DNA from: an uncultured Williamsia sp.
Lineage (GTDB): Bacteria; Actinomycetota; Actinomycetes; Mycobacteriales; Mycobacteriaceae
NCBI RefSeq assembly: GCF_947494875.1
Contig: NZ_CANLWM010000001.1
Coordinates: 186,001-250,000, forward strand
DNA length: 64,000 bases
Direction of reading: 5' to 3'
Position 1 is the first letter of the stretch; every line of letters begins with the position of its first letter. A program made the position numbers and the translations under genes. The notes under the pieces are model-generated. The model worked only from the letters and a program-made list of their open reading frames with translations, was not told where the DNA came from and did no database searches. Below are positions 7,552 to 16,177 of the stretch, piece after piece.

Positions 7552-8036
7552 CAGCGGATCCGGAAGATGACGGCGCGCTGGACGACGAAATTGATGACCG
7601 TCGCCGTCCCCTGCGCGATGACATAGGCGAGGAAGCTGTACAGCACCGTCTCCTCCCAGACGTGGGACAGCGCCGAGTAGATGCCGACCTGGACCGCGAA
7701 GGTGACCAGATACAGGGCCACGACGGCGATGAAGCGGGCGCGGCTGGGCTCGGCCCGGAAGGTCCACCGGCGGTTGATGAGGTAGGCGGTCGTCGTCCCG
7801 CAGACGAAGCCGATCGCCTTGGCCAGCCAGTACGGCGCGCCGATGACGTACTGCAGCAGCAGCGTCACGCCGAAGTCGAGGACACCCGATCCGGCGCCGG
7901 TCACGACAAACCGGATGAGCTGGGTGACGAGAGGGACGTCCGTCGACGCCTCGGCGTCGTCGAGTGGCAGCTCGATCGGCATCGGCGCGTGCGGGGACGC
8001 GTACTCCTCGTGCGAGTGGTGGGCGGCGTCGGTCAC
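7551..8036 (-). CDS. GtrA-family membrane protein
   Basis: About 161 residues if begun at the GTG at 8036. An upstream GTG at 8138 would leave only 2 bases to the divergent aldo-keto reductase and is less likely; neither has a clear ribosome site. The core TQLIRFVVTGAGSGVLDFGVTLLL...CGTTTAYLINRRWTFR...VVQRAVIFRIR has the four membrane helices and NRRWTF turn of the GtrA/DPMS family, which helps translocate lipid-linked sugars during cell-envelope glycosylation. The first 45 residues are polar, acidic and His-rich. Its stop overlaps the SDR start by one base. Confidence 0.8.
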   Translation of the reverse strand: MTDAAHHSHEEYASPHAPMPIELPLDDAEASTDVPLVTQLIRFVVTGAGSGVLDFGVTLLLQYVIGAPYWLAKAIGFVCGTTTAYLINRRWTFRAEPSRARFIAVVALYLVTFAVQVGIYSALSHVWEETVLYSFLAYVIAQGTATVINFVVQRAVIFRIR

Positions 8037-8140
8037 GACGATCAGGGTAGGACCCTCAGTCCCTCGTTCGTCGACGCGCGCGCGATTAGCGTCGAAGACA
8101 GCGCGGACGAGACCGCGAACGACGACGAACGGATTCACCC

Positions 8141-9010
8141 ATGTCGGACACCACGCTTCCCGGCGGCACCTACCACCTGGGCGACCTCACAGTCACTCGC
8201 GTCGGCTACGGCGCGATGCAGCTGGCCGGCCCCGGCGTCTTCGGTCCCCCGAAGGACCGGGACGGTGCGATCGCCGTCCTGCGCGAGGTGACAGAGCTCG
8301 GGATCAACCACATCGACACCTCGGACTTCTACGGCCCGTATGTCACCAACGAGATCATCAAGGAGGCGCTGCACCCCTACCCCGACGATCTGCACATCGT
8401 CACCAAGGTCGGCGCACGTCGCGACGACGAGGGCGGTTGGCCGCACGCGCGGACACCCGACGAACTCCGCCAGCAGGTCCACGAGAACCTCACCCACCTC
8501 GGACTCGACACGCTCGACGTCGTGAACATGCGCGTCGGCGCGGTCGACGGGCCCGAGGCGGGATCGATCGCCGAGCAGATCGAGACCCTGGCCGAGCTGC
8601 AGAAGAAGGGCGACATCCGGCACATCGGCGTCAGCAACGTGACCGCCGAGCAGCTCGCCGAGGCGCAGGGCATCGCCGAGATCGTCTGCGTGCAGAACAA
8701 CTACAACCTCGTGCATCGGGCCGACGACGCACTCGTCGACAGCACCGCGGAACAGGGCATCGCATTCGTCCCGTTCTTCCCGCTGGGCGGGTTCTCCCCG
8801 CTGCAGTCGGACAAACTGTCCGACATCGCGAAGCGCCTCGACGCGACACCGCTGTCGGTCGCTCTCGCGTGGCTGCTGCACCGCTCGCCGAACATGCTGC
8901 TCATCCCGGGCACCTCGTCGGTCGCGCATCTCCGCGAGAACGTCGCGGGCACGGGCCTGGAACTCAGCTCCGACGTCCTCGCCGAGCTCGACGCCGTCGC
9001 CGCCGGCTGA
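8141..9010 (+). CDS. aldo/keto reductase
   Basis: A 289-residue TIM-barrel reductase of the aldo-keto reductase superfamily. The catalytic Asp and Tyr lie in INHIDTSDFYGP (about 51-62), with the Lys of VTKVG. The His usually found after strand 4 is replaced: VVNMRVG stands where HRxD or HxP is normal. The cofactor-binding GTSSVAHLRENVAGTGLELS segment near the C-terminus is intact and suggests NADP(H). Oxidoreduction of an aldehyde or ketone is expected. It is divergent from gtrA and ends just before the long palindrome at 9015-9087. Confidence 0.85.
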   Translation: MSDTTLPGGTYHLGDLTVTRVGYGAMQLAGPGVFGPPKDRDGAIAVLREVTELGINHIDTSDFYGPYVTNEIIKEALHPYPDDLHIVTKVGARRDDEGGWPHARTPDELRQQVHENLTHLGLDTLDVVNMRVGAVDGPEAGSIAEQIETLAELQKKGDIRHIGVSNVTAEQLAEAQGIAEIVCVQNNYNLVHRADDALVDSTAEQGIAFVPFFPLGGFSPLQSDKLSDIAKRLDATPLSVALAWLLHRSPNMLLIPGTSSVAHLRENVAGTGLELSSDVLAELDAVAAG

Positions 9011-9014
9011 TCGC

Positions 9015-9087
9015 CGTCACAAACGTCCGCTCTGCGCGAGCAGGGGGCAATGCTCCCTCGGCTCGCGTGGAGCGGACGTTTGTGACG
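9015..9087. repeat. long intergenic palindrome (possible dispersed element / bidirectional terminator)
   Basis: Arms 9015-9041 and 9061-9087 are complementary over 27 positions with two mismatches, starting CGTCACAAACGTCCGCTC on the left. The 19-base centre has a further AGGG/CCCT pair. The element fills nearly all of the space between two convergent genes (stops at 9010 and 9098). It could terminate both transcripts. Its length and high symmetry also suit a REP/MITE-like unit present elsewhere in the genome; no second copy was noticed in this window. Confidence 0.7.
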
Positions 9088-9097
9088 ACGTCCCACC

Positions 9098-9739
9098 TCA
9101 CCCGGCCAGCGACGCGAGGAGCAGCACGCCGCAGCCGATCATGACAACGGCGACGACCGCGTCGAGGACCTGCCACGCGCGGGGCCGCGCGAACAGCGGG
9201 GCGAAGCGCGCGGCACCGAACCCCAGTGCGGCGAACCAGATGACGCTGGCCAGACAGGCACCGGCGCCGAACGCCCACTTGCCGATCGGGCCGTGCGCGT
9301 GCGCGATGGTGCCGAGGGTCAGCACGGTGTCGAGGTAGACGTGGGGGTTCAGCAGCGTCGGGATCAGCGCTGCACCGACCGCGGCGACGCGCGTGACGGC
9401 CAGGCCGGGCGTGGGGATGCGCGCGTCCATGCTCCCGCTCGGGACGAACGCCCGCCTCGCAGACGCGACGCCGAACGCGATGACGTACGCCGCACCCGCG
9501 ATCGTCGCCGTGACGACGAGCCATCGGTGGCCGGCGAGCGCGGAACCAACCCCGGCTACGCCGGTCGTGATGAGTGCGACGTCGGCGGCCGCGCACACCG
9601 CGACCACCAGCGCGACGTGCGTACCGACGAAGCCGGCGCGCAGCACCATCGCGTTCTGCGGACCGATCCCGACGATGAGGCCGGCGCCGGTGAGCAGACC
9701 GGCCACCGCCGCGAGCACCATCGCCACAGCGGCGAACAC
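9098..9739 (-). CDS. LysE/ArgO-type amino-acid exporter (copy 1)
   Basis: 213 residues with about six membrane helices. The LysE-family signature GLLTGAGLIVGIGPQNAMVLRAG lies at about 14-36, and NPHVYLDTVLTLG in the second half is typical of the ArgO branch. The family exports basic amino acids such as lysine and arginine. It sits 58 bases downstream of a second, clearly paralogous gene (9798-10433), so the pair is a tandem duplication. Whether the copies differ in substrate cannot be read from sequence. It ends beside the long palindrome at 9015-9087, which probably stops the transcript. Confidence 0.88.
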   Translation of the reverse strand: MFAAVAMVLAAVAGLLTGAGLIVGIGPQNAMVLRAGFVGTHVALVVAVCAAADVALITTGVAGVGSALAGHRWLVVTATIAGAAYVIAFGVASARRAFVPSGSMDARIPTPGLAVTRVAAVGAALIPTLLNPHVYLDTVLTLGTIAHAHGPIGKWAFGAGACLASVIWFAALGFGAARFAPLFARPRAWQVLDAVVAVVMIGCGVLLLASLAG

Positions 9740-9797
9740 TACGGCTGTTGAGCAGGCGTGACTGTCCCCTGATCAGACGTCGCCGACGCGCGTCGGG

Positions 9798-10433
9798 TCA
9801 GTGGAGCAGGGAGCCGATCAGCACCGCACCGAAGCTGATCATCACGACGGCGATGACGGCGTCGAGGATCTGCCAGGCCCGGGGGCGGGCGAACCACGGC
9901 GCGAGGCGGCCCGCACCGAAGCCGAGTGCCGCGAACCACAGGATGCTCGCCGCGCACGCGCCGAGGCCGAACGCCCATCGCAGGTCGGGGCCGTGCGCGT
10001 TGGCGACCGCGCCGAGGGTGAGGACCGTGTCGAGGTAAACGTGCGGGTTGCCGAAGGTGAGCAGGAGCGCGGTCGCGACGACAGCGGTGCGCGTCACCTG
10101 CCGACCCTCGTCGCCGACCGTCAACGACTCCCCACCGCCACGCCACGCGCGGAACGACCGTCGCGCAGCGAGTAGTCCGAGCACGATGACGTAACCACCA
10201 CCCAGCACGGTCGCCACGACGACGAGCGACGGATGCCCGCTCACGACCGTCCCGAGACCGGCGACGCCTCCCAGGATCAGCACGATGTCCGACGTCGCGC
10301 AGACAGCGACCACCGACCTGACGTGGGTGCGCGCCACCCCGGTGCGGAGCACCATCACGTTCTGCGGGCCGATCGCGATGATCAGCCCTGCGCCGGTGAG
10401 CAGGCCCGCGAGTGCGGTGGAGAACCAGGTCAT
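9798..10433 (-). CDS. LysE/ArgO-type amino-acid exporter (copy 2)
   Basis: 211 residues from the ATG at 10433, which is preceded at 7 bases by a TAGCGT -10 box (leaderless). Signature GLLTGAGLIIAIGPQNVMVLRTG and NPHVYLDTVLTLGAVANAHGPDL closely match copy 1. About six membrane helices. It is divergently arranged with a LysR-family gene of the LysG/ArgP type, the classic lysG-lysE layout in which the regulator, loaded with lysine or arginine, switches on the exporter. Copy 1 lies 58 bases downstream and is probably co-transcribed. Confidence 0.9.
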   Translation of the reverse strand: MTWFSTALAGLLTGAGLIIAIGPQNVMVLRTGVARTHVRSVVAVCATSDIVLILGGVAGLGTVVSGHPSLVVVATVLGGGYVIVLGLLAARRSFRAWRGGGESLTVGDEGRQVTRTAVVATALLLTFGNPHVYLDTVLTLGAVANAHGPDLRWAFGLGACAASILWFAALGFGAGRLAPWFARPRAWQILDAVIAVVMISFGAVLIGSLLH

Positions 10434-10440
10434 GTCGACG

Positions 10441-10446
10441 ACGCTA
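10441..10446 (-). promoter_or_regulatory. -10 box of leaderless promoter (LysE copy 2)
   Basis: TAGCGT on the minus strand, seven bases before the ATG at 10433. Confidence 0.5.
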
Positions 10447-10472
10447 GGGACGCGACCGTGATCAGACCAGCG

Positions 10473-10492
10473 AATGTTTCTCACGTTTCATT
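10473..10492. promoter_or_regulatory. possible LysR-type binding site between exporter and regulator
   Basis: An imperfect dyad AATGTTTC...GTTTCATT (6 of 8 positions symmetric) lies in the 70-base divergent gap and touches the -10 box of the lysR-type gene. A LysG/ArgP site is expected here; the exact bases are a guess from symmetry. Confidence 0.35.
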
Positions 10493-10497
10493 AGTAT
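10492..10497 (+). promoter_or_regulatory. -10 box of leaderless promoter (LysR gene)
   Basis: TAGTAT, six bases before the ATG at 10504. Confidence 0.5.
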
Positions 10498-10503
10498 TTC
10501 TTC

Positions 10504-11412
10504 ATGTCGGTCTCGAGCGACGGTCTCGCCACCCTCGTCGCGGTGGTGCGTGGGGGGACCTTCGACGCCGCGGCGCGTGCCCTGCACATCACCCCGTCGG
10601 CGGTCAGCCAGCGGATCAAGGCACTGGAGACCGACACCGGTCGCCTCCTGGTCCGACGGACGCGACCGTGCACACCCACCGCGGACGGCGAGGTGCTGCT
10701 CCGGCTCGCCGAGCAGTGGGACCTGTTGCGCATTAGCGCACTCGCCGAGCTGGCCGGCGAACCGGAGGAACACTCGACCGACCCCCGGGACCAGCCGAGG
10801 GTGTCGTTGCCGATCGCCTCCAACGCCGACTCCCTTGCCATCTGGCTGCTGCCGGTGATCGCCGAGATGCAACGACGGCATCCCGTGAGCGTCGAGGTTC
10901 TCCGTGACGACGAGAGCCGCAACACCGATCTGCTGCGGTCCGGACGGGTCGTCGGGGCACTGACCTCGGAGCCCGGTCGCGTCCGCGGGTGCGTCGTGCA
11001 TCGACTCGGCGCGACGCGCTATCTCCCGGTCGCCACCCCGGAGTTCGCGTCCTACTGGTTTCCCGACGGCCTTCGCGGCGCCGATCTGGCGCGCGCCCCG
11101 ATGGTCGCGTTCGATCGGGCCGACACGATCATGGCGACCTTGATCCGACGCCACACGCGCCGCTCGGTCGACCCACCGACGACCTACATCCCGGCGTCGA
11201 CGGAGTACCACCGTGCCGTCGAGCACGGAGCGGGCTGGGGGACGGTCCCGGCCGACCAGATCGCGCCCGCCCTCGCGCGGGGAACGGTGCAGCTCCTCTC
11301 CGACCACCACGTCGACGTCGAGTTGTTCTGGCAGCACTGGGGTGTGGGGTCACCGCTCATCAGCACGCTCACAGAGCTGATCACCGAGGCGGCAGCGGAT
11401 CACCTGGTGTGA
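10504..11412 (+). CDS. LysR-family regulator, LysG/ArgP type
   Basis: A 302-residue LysR-type regulator. The N-terminal winged helix-turn-helix reads LATLVAVVRGGTFDAAARALHITPSAVSQRIKALE (about 8-42). The effector domain follows, with LPIASNADSLAIWLLPVI as its first strand and helix. The HITPSAVSQRIKALE form and the adjacency to two LysE/ArgO genes identify the LysG/ArgP (IciA) branch, which senses lysine/arginine and activates export. It probably also represses itself. Divergent from the exporters with a 70-base shared control region. Confidence 0.88.
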   Translation: MSVSSDGLATLVAVVRGGTFDAAARALHITPSAVSQRIKALETDTGRLLVRRTRPCTPTADGEVLLRLAEQWDLLRISALAELAGEPEEHSTDPRDQPRVSLPIASNADSLAIWLLPVIAEMQRRHPVSVEVLRDDESRNTDLLRSGRVVGALTSEPGRVRGCVVHRLGATRYLPVATPEFASYWFPDGLRGADLARAPMVAFDRADTIMATLIRRHTRRSVDPPTTYIPASTEYHRAVEHGAGWGTVPADQIAPALARGTVQLLSDHHVDVELFWQHWGVGSPLISTLTELITEAAADHLV

Positions 11413-11416
11413 CGGC

Positions 11417-12256
11417 CTAGAACTCCTCGTCGACGTGCGAGTCACGAGCGGCGGCCTCGCCGAGGTCCAGACCCGCGAGCACGGTCATGTCGTCGTCGGT
11501 GAGTTCCCAGTCGAACAGAGATGCGTTGTGCACCTGACGCTCGGGATCCGCCGACTTCGGGATGACGCCGATCCCTTGCTGCACGGACCACCGCAGCGCG
11601 ACCTGGATGGGGCTCCGTCCGTGCGCATTCGCGACGCGGGCGACGCGCTCGTCGTCGAGGACACCCTCGGTGCGGCCGGTGGGACTCCACGCCTGCGCAT
11701 GGATGCCCTGCTCGGACATGAACGCGCGCAGGTCCTGTCGGGGCAGGGCGGGTGAGCACTGGATCTGGTTGAGCACCGGCCACCGACCGGTCGCGTCGAA
11801 CAGCATCTGCAACTGGTCGACGGTGAAGTTCGAGACTCCCGCCGCACGGACCAGTCCGTCGTCGACGAGGGCGAGCATCGCTCGCCACGTCTCGACGGTG
11901 AGACCGAGGCTCGGACAGGGCCAGTGGATGAGGAACAGGTCGATCCGGTCGACCCCGAGCCGACGGGCGGATTCCCGCGCGGCGGTGATCGTCGGATCGA
12001 AGCCGTGGTCGCCACCCCCGAGCTTGGTGATCACCGTGATGTCGTCACGGGCCACGCCCGAGTCCGCGACACCGATGCCGACGCATCGCTCGTTGCTGTA
12101 CCGCGTCGCGGTGTCGATGAGGCGGTAGCCCGACCGGATGGCCGTCGCGACCGACTCGGCACCGGGCCTGCCGAGCAGCTTGTAGGTCCCCAGACCCACC
12201 AGCGGGATCGGCGGGGCGTCGGTCAACGGGACGGTCGGGATCGCGTGATCGCTCAT
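11417..12256 (-). CDS. aldo/keto reductase (diketogulonate reductase-like)
   Basis: A 279-residue aldo-keto reductase of the small AKR5-like class. The catalytic tetrad is visible: Asp and Tyr in YRLIDTATRYSNE, Lys in VITKLGG, His in FLIHWPCPS. The C-terminal GVIPKSADPERQVHNASLFDWELTDDDM binds the adenosine phosphate of NADPH. It reduces aldehydes, ketoesters or keto-sugars in the cytosol. Its ATG overlaps the TGA of the upstream amine oxidase gene (12253-12256), so both are made together. The pairing suggests that aldehydes or ketones released by the oxidase could be reduced here, which is inference. Confidence 0.9.
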   Translation of the reverse strand: MSDHAIPTVPLTDAPPIPLVGLGTYKLLGRPGAESVATAIRSGYRLIDTATRYSNERCVGIGVADSGVARDDITVITKLGGGDHGFDPTITAARESARRLGVDRIDLFLIHWPCPSLGLTVETWRAMLALVDDGLVRAAGVSNFTVDQLQMLFDATGRWPVLNQIQCSPALPRQDLRAFMSEQGIHAQAWSPTGRTEGVLDDERVARVANAHGRSPIQVALRWSVQQGIGVIPKSADPERQVHNASLFDWELTDDDMTVLAGLDLGEAAARDSHVDEEF

Positions 12257-13608
12257 CGGCCCATCATCGTCGACGGGGCACCCGGCCCCGCCCAGAGCGT
12301 CTCGATCGCGACGGTGCGCCCGAGCACGCGGGATGCCGCCCGGTGCCCGGACAGCAGCGCGGCGGGGACGGTCGCCGGGTCGTCGGTCCAGGTCCCCTCA
12401 CCCGCGATGTGCAGGACGTCACCGATCGGCGTCGCGAGGTCGTCGTGGTCGGCGGTGGTCGCGCCCACCGCCATGTAGGCGTAGGAACCGCGCGCCCAGG
12501 GGTCGCCCTGCCTGTCCGTCCGGTGGACCGCCACCGGGGTGGGCACGCCGGGTCCGTAGAGACGACGCAGTTGCTCCAGGATCAACTCGACGACCTGCGC
12601 GTCGTCCCACGCCCGGATCTCCGTCGCGGTCGGCCCCGCGGCGAATGTCAGCAGGGTGGGCTCGCCGTGCAGTCGCGTGAGGTCGTACCAGGAGTGCCAC
12701 CGCCGCCCCTCCGGTCCTTGCTGCCGGACGGCGTAGACGTCGTCGGGCCAGAACCGATCGGGAAACCGCAGCACGATCTTCTCGAAGGAGTTCATGCGCA
12801 GGTGATCCAGTGCGCGGGCGTTGATCGGCGGCAGCGGCGGCTCGACGATGAGATCGCGTGACTGCAGGACGCCGACAGGCACGGTGAGGACGCCGGTCGG
12901 TGCGGTGAAGCGACCGCGGTCGGTGGTCACGACCACGCCGTCGTCGCCCCAGCCGATGTGCGTCACGACGTGCGAGGCCCGGATGTCGAGCCCCTCGGCG
13001 AGACGCGACGGCAGCACGTCGTACCCGTCGGGGAACACGACCTCGTCCCCGACGACCTCGTCGTCGTCGAGACCGTGCGCGGCGAGGTCGTCGATCCAGA
13101 CGCCGTACTGCTCCTCGGCGCGGTGCTCGAGGTACTCCCGCACACGGGCTGCGCGAGCGTCGGCCCATCCCTGCTGCGCGATCGCCACCTCGGTGACGTC
13201 GCGGTACGAGGCATCAACAGGCGAGGCGGCGATGATCCCGGCAAGCGCCGCGTCGACGGCGTGAATGTCGGCGACGTGGGCCCGCGCCTGCGCATCCGAC
13301 AAGCGTCGCCCGTCGGGGCCGTGCAGGGCGATCGGGCGGCCGTCGGGTTGATGAGCACCGACCGTGAACTCGACCGTCTCCATACCGAAGGCTGCGACCG
13401 CCGCGGCGACCGGACACCCGTCGACGCCATGGATCCACGAGGCCCCGAGATCGGTGACGCGGCCGTCGGAGCGGTCGGTGACCACACGGCCGCCAACGCG
13501 GTCTCGCGCCTCGAGCACGACGACATCGCGCCCGTGGTGCGTGAGGATCCGGGCCGCGGCGAGTCCCGCGACCCCTGCGCCGATCACGACGGTATCGGGC
13601 TGGGCCAT
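12253..13608 (-). CDS. flavin-containing amine oxidase
   Basis: A 451-residue flavoprotein. The FAD-binding GAGVAGLAAARILTHHGRDVVVLEARDRVGGR lies at about 11-42, LGASWIHG follows, and the second FAD contact is IAGEGTW near 415. This is the monoamine/polyamine oxidase fold: an amine is oxidised to an imine with release of hydrogen peroxide, then hydrolysed to an aldehyde. No signal peptide, so cytosolic. A ribosome site (AGGAGG) precedes the ATG. It is coupled by a 4-base overlap to an aldo-keto reductase that could remove the aldehyde product. It diverges from the secreted lipase pair. Confidence 0.88.
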   Translation of the reverse strand: MAQPDTVVIGAGVAGLAAARILTHHGRDVVVLEARDRVGGRVVTDRSDGRVTDLGASWIHGVDGCPVAAAVAAFGMETVEFTVGAHQPDGRPIALHGPDGRRLSDAQARAHVADIHAVDAALAGIIAASPVDASYRDVTEVAIAQQGWADARAARVREYLEHRAEEQYGVWIDDLAAHGLDDDEVVGDEVVFPDGYDVLPSRLAEGLDIRASHVVTHIGWGDDGVVVTTDRGRFTAPTGVLTVPVGVLQSRDLIVEPPLPPINARALDHLRMNSFEKIVLRFPDRFWPDDVYAVRQQGPEGRRWHSWYDLTRLHGEPTLLTFAAGPTATEIRAWDDAQVVELILEQLRRLYGPGVPTPVAVHRTDRQGDPWARGSYAYMAVGATTADHDDLATPIGDVLHIAGEGTWTDDPATVPAALLSGHRAASRVLGRTVAIETLWAGPGAPSTMMGR

Positions 13609-13687
13609 CGAGTCCTCCTGACGCGGTCGGACTCGACGCTAGCGAGCCCGGTGCGTCATGGCGCGACAACGTACCGGCCCTCGTGCC

Positions 13688-13693
13688 TACAGT
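13688..13693 (+). promoter_or_regulatory. -10 box of leaderless promoter (lipase pair)
   Basis: TACAGT, six bases before the GTG at 13700; this placement also supports that start. Confidence 0.5.
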
Positions 13694-13699
13694 CAGCGG

Positions 13700-14914
13700 G
13701 TGATTGTTTCCCCGCGCGTTCGGGCGCGTCTGGTGACCCTGGTCCTGGCGATCGGAGTCGGTGCATCTCTTCTGACTCCTGGCACGGCCGGTGCGGACTC
13801 GCCGCCACCCACCGCCGCACCGGTGTGGTCCGGCCTCGACGTCCGCGACTACGCGGGCCCGGTCCCGACGACGCCCGGGACGCTCATCCGCTCGGTCCCC
13901 CTCGACCGCTCCCTGTGGGTCCGCAGCGCCGGTGACGCCCGACGCTTCCTCTACTCCTCGGTCGACCAGCACGGGAAGGCGGCCGTCAGCACCGCCGCCG
14001 TGTTCCTCCCACGCTCGCGGCCGCCCGCCGGCGGATGGCCCGTCGTGGCGTGGGCGCACGGGACGGTCGGGATCGGAGACGACTGCACACCGTCGGCGCA
14101 GAAGCGGTCCACGCGCGACGACGACTACATCTCCCACTGGCTCGACCAGGGGTACGCCGTCGTCGGCACCGACTACACCGGTCTCGGCACCCCGGGACTG
14201 ATGAGCTACCTGAACGGCGACGTCGAGGCGCGATCGGTGGTCGACTCGGTCTCCGCGCTCCGGCAACTGGGCCTGTCGACGTCGCCGCGCTGGGTGATCG
14301 TGGGCCAGTCGCAGGGTGCGGGCGCCGCCATGAACGCGGCGCGTCGGGCGACCGAGCTCAGCCGGGGTCGGGGACTCGACTACCGCGGGGTCGTCGCGAC
14401 GGGCACGCCGGCCAACATCGAGTCGATCATCGCCCTCGGCGGACCGACGTTCCCGCCGGTGCGCCTGCCCGCCGGGTTGACGACCTACCTGGCCTACATC
14501 GTCGCCGCGGTGCGCGAGGCCCGCCCGGACCTGCCGATCGACGGGCTCCTCACGCCCGTCGGCCGCTCGGTCGCCGACGTCGCCGAGACGATGTGTCTGC
14601 CGGAGTTCGAGAAGCGGCTGACCGGAGTCGACGTGCGGTCGTTCTTCGCGAAGCCCATCTCGTCCATCCCGAACGCTCGTGGACAGCTCGCCGCGTTCCT
14701 CGGCATCCCCGCCTCCGGGTACGACAGGCCGATCTTCCTCGGACAGGGACTCCGCGACATCGACGTCCCCGCACCGTTCGCCCTGTCGTTGGCCGCCCAG
14801 CTCGCACAGAACCGTCAGCCGTTCGAACTGCACGTCTACCCGACCGACCACTCCGGCACCGTGTACGCGTCGCAACCCGATTCGACGCCGTTCGTGGCCC
14901 GCGTGCTCCGATGA
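13700..14914 (+). CDS. secreted lipase (LIP family), copy 1
   Basis: About 404 residues from the GTG at 13700. An N-terminal signal peptide (VRARLVTLVLAIGVGASLL, cleavage near GTAGA) directs export. The mature protein has an alpha/beta-hydrolase core: WAHGTVGIGDDC oxyanion region, nucleophile GQSQGAGAA, and a His in YPTDHSG. This arrangement matches the secretory lipase (LIP) family of actinobacteria, which also includes acid lipases of fungi. The next gene is a paralogue whose ATG overlaps this stop, so the pair is a duplicated, co-translated unit. Triacylglycerol or ester hydrolysis outside the cell is likely. Confidence 0.88.
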   Translation: MIVSPRVRARLVTLVLAIGVGASLLTPGTAGADSPPPTAAPVWSGLDVRDYAGPVPTTPGTLIRSVPLDRSLWVRSAGDARRFLYSSVDQHGKAAVSTAAVFLPRSRPPAGGWPVVAWAHGTVGIGDDCTPSAQKRSTRDDDYISHWLDQGYAVVGTDYTGLGTPGLMSYLNGDVEARSVVDSVSALRQLGLSTSPRWVIVGQSQGAGAAMNAARRATELSRGRGLDYRGVVATGTPANIESIIALGGPTFPPVRLPAGLTTYLAYIVAAVREARPDLPIDGLLTPVGRSVADVAETMCLPEFEKRLTGVDVRSFFAKPISSIPNARGQLAAFLGIPASGYDRPIFLGQGLRDIDVPAPFALSLAAQLAQNRQPFELHVYPTDHSGTVYASQPDSTPFVARVLR

Positions 14915-16113
14915 GATCGGTCCGCCGTTGGGCGGCAACGGTCCTCGCAGTCGCGGCGGGCGTCGCCGTTGCCGCCCCGGCGTCGGCGGTCCCGGCGCCG
15001 CCGCCGGAGCCCGCACCCATCTGGTCGGGACTCGACGTCCGTGACTACTCGGGCCCGGTGCCGTCCCGCCCGGGAACACTCGTCCGAGCGGTCCCGCTGG
15101 ACCCCCGACTGCGGCTGCCGGGTGCAGCGTCGGCCACGCGCGTCCTGTACTCGACCGTCGACGGATTGGGACGCCCCGCCGTCAGTACCGGGTCGATCAC
15201 TCTTCCGCCCGGGTCTCCGCCACCGGGCGGGTGGCCCGTCCTGGCGTGGGCACATGGAACCGTCGGCATGGGCGACGACTGCGCGCCGTCTGCGCAGCGG
15301 CCGAGCGCGGACGACATCTCCTATCTCGGACACTGGCTGCGGCGCGGGTACGCGATCGTCGCGACCGACTACGTCGGCATGGGCACCCCCGGCCCGCTCT
15401 ACTACCTCGACGGGGTCGCCGCCGCCCATTCCGTCGTCGACTCCGTCGTCGCCGCCGAACGGTCCGATCTGCCGCTCGCTCGACGGTGGGCAGTGCTCGG
15501 GCACTCCCAGGGTGCCGGTGCGGCTCTGAACGCAGCGCGGTACGCGCAGACCTTCTCGGCCGGTTCGGGTCTCGACTACCGCGGTGGTCTGGCCACCGGA
15601 GTGCCCGCGAACCTCGAGTCGGTCATCCAGACCCTCGGACCGCAGTTCCCGCCCGTCGTGCTGCCCCGCGCACTCAACGCCTACATCCTGTACATCCTCG
15701 CCGGGCTGCGATCGGCCCGACCGGATCTGCGCGTCGACGACCTGCTGACGACCTCCGGTCGTCGTCTCGTCGACCAGGCGGACGTCGCCTGCGGGAAACA
15801 ACTCCGCCCGGTGACCGAAGGGCTGGACCTGCGCACCGTGTTCGCGCGACCCCTCGCGTCCATCCCCGACGTGTACGGGGTCCTGCGGCGCTACCTTGGC
15901 ACCCCGGACTCCGGGTACACCCGACCGGTGTTCATCGGGCAGGGACTGGTCGACGTGAACGTCCCCGCCCCGTCGGCGCTGTCGCTGGCGGCGCAGATGA
16001 CGGCGAACCGACAGCCCCTCGAACTGCACGTCTACCCGGCCGCCGATCACCCCGGGGTGCTGTCGGCTGTGCTGCCCGACGCGGACCGGTTCCTGACGCG
16101 CATCCTGCGCTGA
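14911..16113 (+). CDS. secreted lipase (LIP family), copy 2
   Basis: 400 residues. The ATG at 14911 overlaps the TGA of copy 1 (ATGA). The signal peptide is WAATVLAVAAGVAVAAPASA. The core repeats that of copy 1: IWSGLDVRDYSGPVPSRPGT, WAHGTVGMGDDC, nucleophile GHSQGAGAALNAARYA, and His in YPAADHPG. The open frame extends far upstream but is not used. Most differences between the copies lie in the middle cap region, so substrate range may differ. It ends 64 bases before ilvD, whose promoter (TAGGCT at 16127-16132) lies in that gap. Confidence 0.88.
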   Translation: MRSVRRWAATVLAVAAGVAVAAPASAVPAPPPEPAPIWSGLDVRDYSGPVPSRPGTLVRAVPLDPRLRLPGAASATRVLYSTVDGLGRPAVSTGSITLPPGSPPPGGWPVLAWAHGTVGMGDDCAPSAQRPSADDISYLGHWLRRGYAIVATDYVGMGTPGPLYYLDGVAAAHSVVDSVVAAERSDLPLARRWAVLGHSQGAGAALNAARYAQTFSAGSGLDYRGGLATGVPANLESVIQTLGPQFPPVVLPRALNAYILYILAGLRSARPDLRVDDLLTTSGRRLVDQADVACGKQLRPVTEGLDLRTVFARPLASIPDVYGVLRRYLGTPDSGYTRPVFIGQGLVDVNVPAPSALSLAAQMTANRQPLELHVYPAADHPGVLSAVLPDADRFLTRILR

Positions 16114-16177
16114 TCGGCGCCCGTCCTAGGCTCGACAACGTCGAACACCGATCCACCCCTCGCAGTCAGGAGACGCC

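Noticed and set aside
14035-14910. N-terminal extension of lipase copy 2 inside copy 1
   Set aside because: The extension has no signal peptide and reads copy 1 out of frame; the ATG at 14911 with its signal peptide and ATGA overlap is the real start.
13214-15079. Minus-strand open frame of 621 codons antisense to lipase copy 1
   Set aside because: Low-complexity Arg/Gly/Asp product; the plus-strand lipase and minus-strand amine oxidase explain the DNA.
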